From Plectosphaerella cucumerina (Eukaryota > Ascomycota > Sordariomycetes > Glomerellales > Plectosphaerellaceae): a DNA stretch of 64,000 nucleotides. Both the position numbers and the translations under genes were made by a program. Position 1 is the stretch's first letter. The number at the start of each line of letters is the position of its first letter. The DNA lies in the NCBI GenBank assembly GCA_020746995.1, contig JAGPXD010000002.1, positions 4,836,001 through 4,900,000 on the forward strand, read 5' to 3'. The notes under the pieces are model-generated. The model was not told where the DNA came from. It made no database searches and saw nothing but the letters and a program-made list of their open reading frames with translations. Positions 21,931 to 33,139 of this stretch are shown here, one piece after another.

Positions 21931-23385
21931 CCCCCTCATGTTTTCTGATTCACTGCATCCTCTTCTCCAGTCCTCACCGAGGTCCTCTCGCTTGACCCCT
22001 GACCCCGGAGATCGTCGGCACCGTGAAAAGAAGCTTACCCCAACCCATGCGCCGCCCCCGCGATGCAAGCGGGCCACCCTGAAGCCCCTGTCCCGGCAGG
22101 CCATCTCCCTGGACACCCAATACCGTCCCGCGCTCGATATTGTGGCTTCGCCCAAGTGCCAGGCACCTCCCCCCTAACCACGGAGCCTCGCTTTAGCCGT
22201 TTCTTCCGAATGGTGGAAATGGGAATCCCGTTGCGAGGCCGCCACAAGGCCTCCGCGGAGGGGCAAAGGTCCGCCGCCGTGGCTGACAACGACATTTGCA
22301 CGATGGTCCTGGGTCATTTCGCGTCATGAGATCGCCTCCTTCACGGTGTGCTGCTCGGAGCTGCCCCTCCCTCCTCGAGCGTGGGAGACGGGTGGCCGCG
22401 CCCGAGAGGCTGTCTGGCTGCAGGACCCCCGCAGGACGGCATGTCTGGTCTTCTCCTGTGGACGGGATTGCGGTGTCTGGCCTCTCGGGAGATGAGCTGG
22501 CGGCGCAGGTGGATGCTAAAAGGCGGAAGAATAATTGTGTAAGAGATGCGTGCGTTCGCGCCACTGGAGAATCCTCGCCAGACGGACCGGTCTGGATCGA
22601 GATGAGATGAGTGGGTGATGCATGACGGCCATCGTGCAAGCTTCCGGGTCATGGAAGCTCCGTGTCATCCGCGGCGACAGCTTGCTTGCAGTCTCTAGCT
22701 CTTCAAACTACGCTGCCTAGAGAAGTGTGCCGACTGGATACCCATTCTGATGTCTTCTGAAGCCAAGGGCATGAACTATGGTCGGATGGTTGTGACGATT
22801 TGAAGATTGATAGCACTTGGGTGGTCACCGGCGGTGACTCTGACATCATCGTGCTTCCGGCCGTCAGGCACTTGATCTTGCGGTGCACGAAGATACTACA
22901 ATATCTCACGAACAACATGTTCTTATCGCATATGGGAAAACGTGAGACCTGGCGCGTGAATACCTTTCCCATGGGCACGGCATTTCCAACTATGAAGCCC
23001 ATTTCCCCATGGTGATTGCGTAATGTACGAACATTGTCAACAGTGCCTCATGAACACCATTCGTTATCATAGGGGCCCCTTAAACACTGACGCGAGAGAC
23101 CTCTTCTTGCTATGCTGGTTCTATCGCGTCTTGACGTGCAGCGTGTTGCTGGTCCTCACCTGGCAGCACGACAAGGTCTTGACCGCGGAACCCTCAATAC
23201 ACAATCGGCAATAAAAAGCAATTTTCATGACTTGTTTCTCAGTGAAAGTAGCTTTCGCTTAACATCTTACGTTTGAAAACGATTTCTTCTTCAGCGACAT
23301 CACTCAACACTGGATGCTCTAGCTGGCATTGAGAGATGCACGAACAATGCATGTCGTCTTCCTCACATCACCACACCATCGCCGA

Positions 23386-23445
23386 CTGCTTCAGATCGAC
23401 AGCTGCTTCAGATCGACAGCTGCTTCAGATCGACAGCTGCTTCAG
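23386..23445. repeat. 17-nt tandem repeat, 3.5 copies
   Basis: The unit CTGCTTCAGATCGACAG is repeated three times without change, followed by a partial fourth copy (CTGCTTCAG). It lies in non-coding sequence. Confidence 0.9.
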
Positions 23446-23760
23446 CCCGATGTCTACCGCGCCGACTGAGGAACCAGAACCATGGGTACAGAGAGCCAAT
23501 CGGTAGAGAGCGCCAAAAAGGGTCTTCCGGGTGGCGCCCTGACATGCACCGTGCTCGGCTCTGAAGCAGGTGTCAGGAAACGCGGCCAGGCCCCGAGGCA
23601 GCCAGCTACTTGCTGATCACTGGTTCAACCCGGCTGGCCGGCTCGTGCCGAAAGAGGGGCTGATAGTAGATGAAGATGACGAAGATGCCATTGAAGGCAG
23701 CGTAACGTCGCAGTCAGCACCGAAACTCAGCAGAAGAGCATTGCCGGCACATCGGTCTGC

Positions 23761-24260
23761 TCAAAGTTTCCACACCTTCGGCTTCCAGGACGTGGATCTC
23801 CCGAGTCTCATCACGAATTCAAATGATGGCAGGAAAATCCGAGTCAGAACCAAAGTAATTAATTGGTAAAGCAAGCGGGTGTGCTGTGAGTCCCCGAGAA
23901 AGAGCCCGAGAATGATGTGTCTGGCGGGCCTGTGGTTCGGCAAGGCCACCATGACCGCCAGAAACCACAAAACACAGAAGAAGTTAAATTCGGCGATCCA
24001 TTCAACTCCTCAGCGGTACCAGCAATGGCGATAATGCGGAGGGAATCCGTGGGTACATGTACCTTGCAGCTAGGTGTGCTGGTCGAGCCGACAACGATGG
24101 GCAGAGCGATGGCAGCGCTGTGCCTGCACGAGACGGTCGAGTCTCCACAGCAAGCAAGTTAAAACAGCCAGAAGATAGAAGTGAAAACAACCTTAACCGC
24201 AGAAGCTGTTCTGACAATTGTCTTCCTGGTCTGGAACTCTAGCGTCGACGTCTCCTGTTG
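23761..24260 (-). pseudogene. Possible relic of a membrane-protein gene
   Basis: On the minus strand two frames show coding-like, hydrophobic text that would join if a frame change is allowed near 24010: a first part with AAIALPIVVGSTSTPSCKV and VPTDSLRIIAIAG, preceded by an in-frame TAA near 24160, and a second part with FNFFCVLWFLAVMVALPNH and HIILGLFLGDSQ. I cannot name a family. No intron with good splice signals repairs the break, so I regard it as a decayed gene. Confidence is low. Confidence 0.25.
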
Positions 24261-25005
24261 CACGTCAAATGATGCGTCTTGGCCGACACAACCCCTGGCA
24301 GCAGCAGCAAATGGGGCCGAATCGGGCGCAAGTCGATCAAATGGCCATGCGAAACGATGGGATGACGTCGTCTGCGAATCCAATGCTTCGCCATATGCAA
24401 AGCGACGCAGTTCCCTTACCTGCAACTTGCTCGCTGCCCTCCAGAGAGCCCAGTCTCTACAGTTGGCCTGAAGCCTCGGAGTTAACAGCGCGCCATCTCG
24501 CCATCTCACGCCAAGCCGACTGCCTCTCTCCCCGGCCGCATTGACCATTGTCAATTGGTCGGTTTTCCTCGTGTACGCGGATGGGCGATGCATGGGAAAT
24601 AAGCCTGCAGCCTTGGTCATGTCCAGACAAGGGGCAGGCGAATCCCCGGCGTGCACAGATGGAGAAGCGGGCTCCTGCCAAGCGCCGAGACTCCTGGCCA
24701 TCGGTTGCAGGTCCAATCTGGTGTCACGGTGCGGGCCTTGTTGTTCAAGACGGGGTGAGTTGGAAGCCTGAAAGGTGCTCGGTATGGGAAGATCGGGGGG
24801 CTGCGCGGAAATCCACCAAGGTGCTGTCCTAACAGCCGAACCAGGGTGTTCGTACAAGAACAGGCTGCTCTTCTTTCGCAGCCTGGCGCGGCCTTCCACC
24901 CGTACGTCGCGTTTCTAGGTGGTATTCAGACGGCAAGCTGACGAGGCGATTGAAACAGAAGAAGGCCGACCGATCAATCGCGTTGCAGAAGGCATCGAGA
25001 CCGCC

Positions 25006-26892
25006 ATGCGAACATCCTGGAAGACGGCCCTGCTCGCACCCGGGCTGCTGGGATCACTGGTCCGGGCGCAGAGCAGCTTCGACTCCCAGCTTTCGGGCGC
25101 ACCTTCAGCGAACGACTTTCTCCGACGATGGACTCCTCAGGGTAAGCAGGCTATCGATCAACTATGCAGCACATAATCGACTGACCACGTCGGCAGGCAC
25201 CGTGATTGGCGACTACTTGTACCTCGATGGCGGTGAGGTGTCGCAGCTTGTCGACGGCGAGAGCTTGAAGTATCGTAACTCGAACCCTGGCAAGTGCGCC
25301 CATCTTCGATGATGTCGGAGCGAGCAGCTGCTAATGGAATCTTTCCGCAGTCAACGACACATTATCCCTGAATCTTGCGGAATCATGGGACCCTGAGAAC
25401 GTCAAGCTGAAGATCATCAGCAAGCCTTCAGAGCCGATGATGCGACAGGCCATATTCACCGACGCTTCGGAGGGTGTATTTTACATCTGGGGTGGCAAGA
25501 CCTCATACTCGGCGCGCACTCCCGAGCCGCAACTGATCAAGTTCATACCTAGATCACAAGGCGACGGGTCCTGGACGATGACCGTGCCCGAAGACGACAG
25601 CACCTTTGCGGGGCTGCTGCGGACGGAGGCCGGGGCGTATGTGAGCACGCCCGACGCGGCTTTCCACTTTGGCGGCGTGGCATCATCGAGAACTACGACG
25701 AAGGGGCCGGAAGGGCCTGTTCCGGGCTACGTGCGCTTCAATTTCACGACGCAGTCGTGGAGCAACCATTCAGCCGGACCTTGGACGGGCAGCGGGCTCC
25801 TCCAGGGCGCTGCGGCTGTGTACGTGCCGACCTTTGGACCGAACGGGCTCGTGATGCTCCTGGGCGGCCGAGACCCCGGCGCCGACTTCCTGAGGATGGA
25901 CAACGTCAGCTTCATGGACCCGTTGACGGGCGACTGGCATTGGCAGATGACGCAGGGTTCGGCGCCGACGTCGAGGATGTTCCATTGCGCCGTGGGCGTG
26001 GAGAGTCCGGGGCCGAACAAGACGTATGAGATGTGAGCATTTCCCACCTTCGCGGACCCTGCCTGGAAAGCAGACTGACATCTTGCTACGCAGTTTCGTT
26101 TACGGCGGGCGCAACGAGCTTCTCGATACCGCATTCGACGACATACACGTCCTCAGCCTTCCGGGCTTCGTCTGGAGAAAGGCCGACTACGAGTCGAGCA
26201 GTCCCCGCGACAGCCATGCGTGCGTGGTGGCTGGCGATGGCAAACGGCAGATGATCTCGTTTGGCGGAGTCGACTATACACTTGAGGGGTCCGAATTCTG
26301 GCAGGACCAGGACCGGTTCCCGCAGGGGCTGGGCGTGTTCGATTTGACGGAGATGAAGTGGAAGACGCGGTACGACGCGGGAGCGGCGACATACGAGGCG
26401 CCCGAGGCAGTGCAGTCGTGGTACGCGGATGGGGGTCAGGAGGACCTGCGGTGGTCTTCGGACGAGGTTGAGCGACTGTTCGTGCAGGAGAGTGAGGCTT
26501 CGGAAGGAGGTGGAAACGGTGGCGGAGGAGAGGGCAACGGCGACGGCGGCGACGACAAAGGCTCAAGTTCAGGGGGCTCGTCAACGGCGGCCATCGCGGG
26601 TGGGGTGGTAGGCGGTGTGCTGGGCGTTGCTCTCATCCTCGGGCTGGTGTGGTTCATCCGGCGGAGAAGGGCTGCTGCAACAACCGGCGCCGGCGCGGGC
26701 ATGCCGGTAGCTGAGACGGACGCGTCCAAGGCGCAGCCGATGGAGCTGCATGGGTACGGGTCTGGCAGGGTGGAAGCAGACGGCACGCCCCGAGACAAGC
26801 CGTACGAGCTGATAGGATCCGGGCCGGGTCCGTACACGGACGCGGTCGAGCTCGACGCGGGACCACCGGGCCAGCAGCCGCGGTATCGCTAG
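25006..26892 (+). CDS. Kelch-like repeat, single-pass membrane protein
   Basis: Exons 25006-25141, 25197-25289, 25351-26032 and 26094-26892 give 569 residues. Signal peptide MRTSWKTALLAPGLLGSLVRA. The ectodomain has kelch/galactose-oxidase-type blades (GDYLYLDGGEVSQL, VFYIWGGKTS, AAFHFGGVASS, GLVMLLGGRDPG, FVYGGRNELLDTAFDDIHVL, RDSHACVV, MISFGGVDY). A Gly/Ser/Asp-rich stretch precedes one helix (AAIAGGVVGGVLGVALILGL) with a stop-transfer RRRR, then a Gly/Pro-rich cytoplasmic tail. The second intron (25290-25350) must use a GC donor (G|GCAAGT) to keep frame into VNDTLSLNLA. Such proteins are common in Sordariomycetes; the role is unknown. Confidence 0.88.
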
Positions 26893-28740
26893 GACGGCGG
26901 TTGAGCTGGGGCGCAGAGACGGTGGATGATCGGATAGGGAGGTTCGACAAAGTGTACTTGACGTAATATCGGGAGGGAGGAGAAGCCTGCATTATCCCCC
27001 GTCGCAAGGGTTGTTGATCGACGACTTCGCCAGGTAGACGCTGAGGATGTGCACAAGGGCTCGTTCAAGAAGCATGTAATACTCGAAGAGATCGAGTTTA
27101 AAGTACAGTTCTACCCCAGAGAGTGAAAATTGGAGAGTTGGTCGGGGAGGGAACGGAGACTCGCAAGGTTGGTACGCAATGAGAATTGGCGAGTTGGGTG
27201 ATTATATGGGCAAGGTTTATTTTCTTCTTCTCCTCTTGATGTTGTAATGGGTGGAAGGTGCTGTTGGCTGATTTGAACATGACTTTCTCGTGCTGACACG
27301 AACGACAGACGACTCTCCACTGCCCGGGGCAACGCCTTCCATCAAGGCAGTCGCGATGGAATCGACCGACGTCAGCGTAGGTTTGGGTTTGAATTGCAAG
27401 TTAGGAGCTTTGTACTTTTATTTAACCAAAGTAAAGGTTGTAGAGGAAACCGTCCTAAGTTTTCCAGAGCCATACAGGCCTTAGGTGGATAAAAACCTCT
27501 CCAATGTGTCGGCATCCTCAGGGTAGGACACCGTCAGTATGGATGCCTAGGATCGAGGCTCAGGTTGGTGTTCACCAAGTCGTAGCTCTCGAGCGGAGTA
27601 TGTGTGCTGGTAGATGGTTGCTGCTGGCCGACTGAATTCTCATGTGCTGCTTCTGCGTACTTCCAGCGGTTCCGCGAGCGGAGTATTTGGGCGCTCTCTG
27701 CGGAGTTTGGTATGCTAATAGCATGGCGGTAACTGTCCTCGAGGTATGGCAATTTCCATTTCATTTGTCGGACGATCTGAACATATCGGCGAAGCTCGCG
27801 TCGTGACGAAGAGAAGTCGTGACGAAGCCCACGTCGTGACGAAGAGAAGTCGTGATTGGATGATGATTGGATGATTCCAACAGGCGCTTGCCATCTCGTT
27901 CTCCCATTCCACTGGGTGTTCCTGTGCCCATTGGGCGCTCTCTGCGGAGTTTGGTGTGCTAATAGCTCGGCGATATCCGTTCTCGAGGTATAGGAATTTC
28001 CATTTTATACGGCGTACGATTTGGACGTATCGTCAAAGCTCGCGACGTGGAGACGAGAAGTCGTAACGGCAAGAAGTCGTGGGCTTCTGGTGTTGCGTTC
28101 GAAGTTACGAGTGTCTGCGATTTTATGCTTCCCTGTTTCAGCAGCTTCCATTTCATGCGGCGTACGATTTGGATGTATCGTCGAAGTTTGCGACGTGAAG
28201 ACGAGAAGCTGCGGTCTTCTGGTGTGGCTTTTAAAGTTAGGGGTGCCTGTAATTTGTGCTTCCTTGTGCCGAATGGGCTGGGAACGGATTGTTGAAGGGG
28301 GTGGTACCAGGGCACAAGTCGTGTTGAAAGTTTGAGATGGATTGACGTGGAGGAGGGCGCAAGGAAAAATCTGTGTCTCCTCTTCCTAGTCGGCGGTTGC
28401 ATGAAGACAAGCAGCGATGCGGCAGGCGTTGGGCCAGCCTCGCGAGCCGCGCAGATTCGAGCGACGACGGCCGCGACGGGTTGCTCGATGGGGGGCTGCC
28501 GCACCCAAGGCAACCCGCGTGACCTGAGAAGAGCCCACCACATTTGAAGGTGGGGTACTAGTACTTCCCTGATCAACCATCCAACCTGAGCGCACAACTC
28601 CCACTACACAACCGCCTCCGGCTCCAAACCAACCCAACGTCGCCCACACTTTCTCTGTCGAGTACCACTTGCGGGTTTCCCGATCGTCTTTTCTGTTCAG
28701 GGGACCTTTCTTCAAGCAGGCTGCCCATCTCCAAGCTTTC
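26893..28740. other. Intergenic region with diverged repeats, no gene recognised
   Basis: About 1.85 kb. The part before 27540 is featureless and A/T-richer than its surroundings. From 27687 on it contains diverged direct repeats (listed separately). No credible coding frame. Confidence 0.5.
27687..28205. repeat. Diverged direct repeats of about 120-140 bp, spaced 244 bp
   Basis: Two copies begin TTGGGCGCTCTCTGCGGAG (near 27687 and 27931) and continue in parallel through GTTTGGTRTGCTAATAGC, CTCGAGGTATRG, AATTTCCATTT, CGAYCTGRAC-like and AAGCTCGCG. A third, partial copy lacking the first half runs from about 28138 (TTCCATTTCATGCGGCG) to 28205. Between them are micro-repeats of GTCGTGACGAAGAGAA. 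Confidence 0.75.
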
Positions 28741-28836
28741 AATTATGGCATCATTGCCGGGTATTCTTCAACGGGCCACAATGGCCGCATTTGCGAAGAT
28801 GTCTCGAGCTCGAGCGGCAATCGTCCAATCCTTCTC

Positions 28837-29330
28837 GGACGATCCTGCCAAGGCTGTTGCCGGTCTTCAGCAGGAACTGAGTACCGCACACTTGACAGCG
28901 AATCGCCATACATACCTACTCAAGGAGAGTCATATATCGACCTGGCCATGGAAATTCTCTTGGACGATCCTGCCCAGGCTATTGCCGGTCTTCAGCAGGA
29001 ACAGATTACCGCACACTTGACAGCGAATCGCCACCCTCAAGGAGAGTGATACATCGGCCTGGCCATCGACATCCCCTCGGATGATCCTGCCCAGGCTATT
29101 GCCGGTCTTCAGCAGGAACAGATTACCGCACACTTGACAGCGAATCGCCACCCTCAAGGAGAGTGATACATCGGCCTGGCCATCGACATTCCCTCGGATG
29201 ATCCTGCCCAGGCTATTGCCGGTTTCCAACGGGAAAAGATTACCGCACACTTGACGGCAATTGGCCACCCTCAGGGAGAATCCTACATCGGCTTGGTGAT
29301 TGACATCCCCTTGGGTGATGGAGACCAGTC
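28837..29330 (+). repeat. Tandem repeat, four copies of a 117-126-bp unit
   Basis: Units start at 28837, 28963, 29080 and 29197 with GAYGATCCTGCC. The first is 126 bp, the next two 117 bp, that is 39 codons, so the array keeps reading frame. Translation of the unit begins DDPAQAIAGLQQEQ and continues ITAHLTANRHPQGES and YIGLAIDIPS. Units 2 and 3 are almost identical, units 1 and 4 more diverged. Confidence 0.85.
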
Positions 29331-29699
29331 CGCCAACGAGAAGCTTCGGTGTTCGCCATACTTGTGAGTTGACACGGCCGTCCTGTCTTCCTCCCTTGAG
29401 CGCCTAGTGACCGGAACCAGACGATCGCGAGATAAACCGGGTGATTGAGCATAATACCCATCAGATCACCATCAAGTTTCCTCGAAGAGGATTCACATTC
29501 GAAGCACCACCTCGCTGCGCGAATAGCGAGGAGGGACATACGGCTGACTTTGGTACCGTCGGTCGGCCATAAAGGGATCGCTTCATACCAGACGAGCCAT
29601 GCACTCGGATGCCTCAAGATTGCCACGCCCACTTGCGAAGAAATCATCATCGTTCAATCCTCGTTCTCTTCCTGCAAGATTGGACAAGTGTTGAGCGAT

Positions 29700-32545
29700 T
29701 TCGTGCGCCTCTGATGGGTGCGCCCCTCGTTACGGCATCGGCGCCCATCTTATTGTCGAGGTGACGAGTATCCAGGAGGTATAAGTTACCGCCTACCTCG
29801 TTAATACTAACGAACGGACCACGAGGGGCTACACTACTATAGACGAGGTAGACATACCCCTTAACTTTAGTCACCTCGACATCCCCTGGCTGAAAGAGAA
29901 TGTCGGTGTTCCGACCGCTGCGGGAAGCCATAGAAGAGATTTAGACTTGCCAGTCAAGAAAAGAGAAGAAGTACGGTTATAGAACTAAACGATTCGCACG
30001 TCGACCTGATCGAGACCAGCCTGGCCAAGGCCTTTTCGGACAATGTCGAGGCGCGGATGGCGAGGGAGACGGTGCGGTATCACGCGGCGACGCAAGTTGT
30101 GTTCCTCGGCATCGCGTTGCTTGGGTGCTCTGAGCAGGGACTTGGGGCAGCGACGAAGGCGAATGGACAGATGGCGCCGACGATGCCGATGGGGGCATGG
30201 TGCAGTGTGAGGCGGAGCTCTTCATCGTCACTCCCAAAATCGGGGGACAACCGATCCAGTTACAGCATGCAAAGATGTGTTCGGCCAGGCGGCCTCAAGA
30301 TATTCCGTGCTGGGCTGAGGGCGGTAACACTTGGTCATCCCGAGGGAACAATTCCTATGATCCGCGAACCACAACATCGACTATCATCCTCGTCGCGGCC
30401 CAGCCCCCAACAGCATCCGACAATGCCGAAGATCCGTATGTTCAAGTCGGAGCTCTTTCCTACTCGAAAACAGGAAGCACCCACCTCCCACGAGAACTAG
30501 GCCTGCGTGTATACGTGTGAGTGGAATACTTGGATTGCGGTTCCTTGTGAAGCTTACGTCGGTCTAGTGCGCCCTCTCCTGTTAATTCGGGGCAACCCTG
30601 CGGACTACCATACAGTCACAACCATGAATGACTTTTCCTGCTAACCCCCTTCTCGATGGCGGCTTCATCTCCGTCCGCCTAGCCAAGTCGACAGCCCACT
30701 TCTCTCATACCGACCAGCTCGACGGGCTGAATACCCCAATCCAGCCGTTGACAAAGGCCCTCGAGATCATAAATGCCCACCCCCTTACACAGTCCCGACT
30801 TGGGCTCGACTACCTCCTGCCTTTTTGACGTCGAGTCGCTGAACATGGCCTCTGGAGCCGCAGATCAACCGGGGATGTCGTTCCCGCAGCCCCGGCACAA
30901 CGTCGGTGCAGTATCTCACCCATGCCACTTGTCGAATCCTTCAACATGCCGGTCATTCAAGCAAGCTATATCCAACGCGGAGTCCCACCCGCACCTTTCT
31001 CTCCTTCCGCTACCTGGTACAGACGCTGAAGATTGTGGTTCGTGGGACATGGGAGGCATTGCCGAGAGAGGACCAAGTGGTCCCTCGTCCAGCCCATCTG
31101 GAGATCCTGAGGCCACCAGGCCGTACGCCTCTTGCATGCTGGCATGTATGTCGAGGCGTGGTTGGCCGAGACCTCGTGGCTGTCGAACGTGCTGTCGAAG
31201 ACATGATGGTCGAAAAGGCCGGAGTGGAGGGGCTCCGCGCTCCCGGGAGTGGATCTTACCTGAGAGTACCTAGGGCGAAAGTCTCAGGGGAAGTTGGAGA
31301 TGTCATCGAAACAAAGGGGATCAAGATGGGCGGGCGTTTGGCGCGTCGGGGAATCGGGAGAGATGGTTGAGGTGAGAGGTGTCGGGATCGCGACATCCTC
31401 TGCCTGCCAGGGGACATCGAGGTTTCCAAAGTTAAGGTGGAGATCTCCTCGCGTACGGCAGCGCAGCCGACCGTGGCCCGTTTGTCAGTATCGACGAGGT
31501 AAACGGAAGTCTCTACTAGTACCTCCTGGATACCCGGGTCCGTGACGCCCCTTTCCCGCCAGGGGATGTCGAGGTCTCAAAGGTCAGGATCTCTGCCATC
31601 GAGAACAGGTCAGCTCGCATGACCTTTCTCAAGCACCACCCTGCTTGACATACCCCAGGTCGAGCAGTCACCTCGTCATCAGGAGATAAGTGTCCAGGTG
31701 CGTTGTCAACCTCAGACATGAGGTCATCGCCACCAAGACCTTCATCGACCTCCGGAAGAGAAGTACCACAGGAGCTTCCGCTTCTCCGAGAGGCCAGCCG
31801 CCCCGCGAATTCGACGCCTGGCCCAAGACTCCAGAGGAACCTCGAGCGCCTCGCCAACGCTGTCGCCAGGAACTTCATCTGCCGCTACCTCAACCGCGGC
31901 GAGATGGTCGTCTACCTCGCATGCGGCAGCGCGGCTCCATGGCGCCTGTTTGTCAGTATTGACGAGGTGCGCGGCGACCTCTGGGTTTACCCCTGGAAGA
32001 CTGGGAACCATCTCCAAGCGCACAGGCCACCCGGCTCCGGCTCCGGGTCCGGGTCCTCAGGCCGGACAGCCTCAACCGCCCGCCACCGGGACCTCGATCC
32101 CACCCAACCTGACCAAACAACCATACGATCGCCACACAGGCCTCTTTTCATCATCCCGTTCAACGCGTTTTCCATCACATTGTCGTTCGCAAGGGTCTTT
32201 CTCTAGGTGGGGGGTGGGCGTGGGTTTTATTCGAGCCAAACTGGAGAGGGAGCCGTATTCAAGTTGTAGGGCAGCCGACCAGCACCACACAGCGACACCC
32301 GGCACAGACCGCTACATCCAGAGACTCTCACTTCGCTGCCATTCTACACATGTGTGAATTTCCGGGGAGTCTTCTCCGGGCAGTCTCAGCGTCCATCGAG
32401 AAGCACTTCCAAGCGACGTCTGTTTCGCTGACATGCCCCGCCCTGGCGTGCATGGAGTGTACAGGAAGTACTCCCGGATCGTCAGTCAAGACCCTGGACA
32501 TCCAGGACCTCGACCACCAGACAGGCGCCGATGCCATCACGACTT
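29700..32545. repeat. Dispersed copies of a segment encoding FVSIDEV / LLDTR
   Basis: A segment translating as (P)GDVEV-KV, then G-A-RGPFVSI(D/N)EV-G-LYLLDTR, then GADA(V/I)T occurs at about 29700-29890 on the minus strand, at 31436-31600 and 31905-31990 on the plus strand, and as a 3' half only at 32485-32545 on the plus strand. The copies are diverged and broken. One copy is inverted relative to the other three. Confidence 0.6.
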
Positions 32546-32973
32546 CGCATTTCCTCGATACTTCAACCTCGCCAGGCATCCATCATCACCACCACCACCA
32601 CCCGAAATTATCCAACACATCAGTGCTTCCCGAAAACGAGCAAGTCCCGTGGTTCCGATGCGGAACTGGTCGCTTCAAGTTCATCCGCATCCATTAGCCG
32701 ACAAGACCCGCCTTTGCGCCACGACGTTTTGACGATGGCGACGTACATGTCTGCCTCTCCGGCCGAGGCCGACATCAGCACCAGACGCCGACCGAGGGTT
32801 ATGGGACGGCCAAAAACACCCAAGAAGGTCAGTCATCCACCGCCCAATCTACTGGCAGTTTTCCTGGTTCATTTGCAATGCTCCAAGCTCACAAAGCCCC
32901 CTCCAGACACAATGGCCTCGAGCCGCATGTACATGAACACGACACGGCGGTCGTCCTAGGAGGAAGGAGCAGG

Positions 32974-32987
32974 TCAACCGACGCAGC
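32974..32987. repeat. Short direct repeat flanking the helicase gene (left copy)
   Basis: TCAACCGACGCAGC occurs here and again at 37555-37568, on either side of the helicase gene. Weaker similarity extends upstream in both copies (ACACGG, GTC-TCC, then CAG before the core). Confidence 0.5.
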
Positions 32988-33139
32988 GGATCAATCGACA
33001 TGACAGATTAATCGACGAGTCCTGATCGTCTATAACGGCCTTTTCTACGACTTGTGGTATAGTAACGTCGACTATAATCTTTTCCCAGCATAGACTATAA
33101 CGTCAATTGGGACCTCAAGGGCTCCGATTGACCTATGTC

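Larger units (their letters stand above)
21799..25005. other. Long intergenic region with a possible gene remnant
   Basis: About 3.2 kb between divergent genes. It contains a TATA element for the pectate lyase, a 17-nt tandem repeat and a possible membrane-protein relic, each listed separately. Other open frames (for instance around 22193-22655 and 24159-24899 on the minus strand) are featureless. Confidence 0.45.
28741..32960 (+). pseudogene. Decayed coding locus with internal repeats
   Basis: I do not recognise a family. The region starts with an ATG frame (MASLPGILQRATMAAFAKMS) running into tandem copies of a 39-residue repeat, but stops and frame changes accumulate: GAGTGATAC in two repeats where others read GAGTCATAT or GAATCCTAC. 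Further on, coding-like scraps appear in shifting frames: REINRVIEHNTHQITIKFP (about 29425), VDLIETSLAKAFSDNVEARM (about 30001), GALSYSKTGSTHLPRELGLR (about 30450), and several copies of a segment containing FVSIDEV. No set of GT..AG introns joins them into one frame. It lies directly upstream of the helicase gene's 3' end and may be a relic of a related repeat-rich gene. Boundaries are approximate. Confidence 0.45.

Noticed and set aside
21799..22155. N-terminal extension of the PL1 frame
   Set aside because: The frame is open upstream of the ATG at 21798, but that ATG begins a clear signal peptide and a TATA element lies within the extension.
25270..25290. ACTCGAACCCTGG, resembling a tRNA T arm
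   Set aside because: Coding sequence of the kelch-like gene; no A box or acceptor stem.
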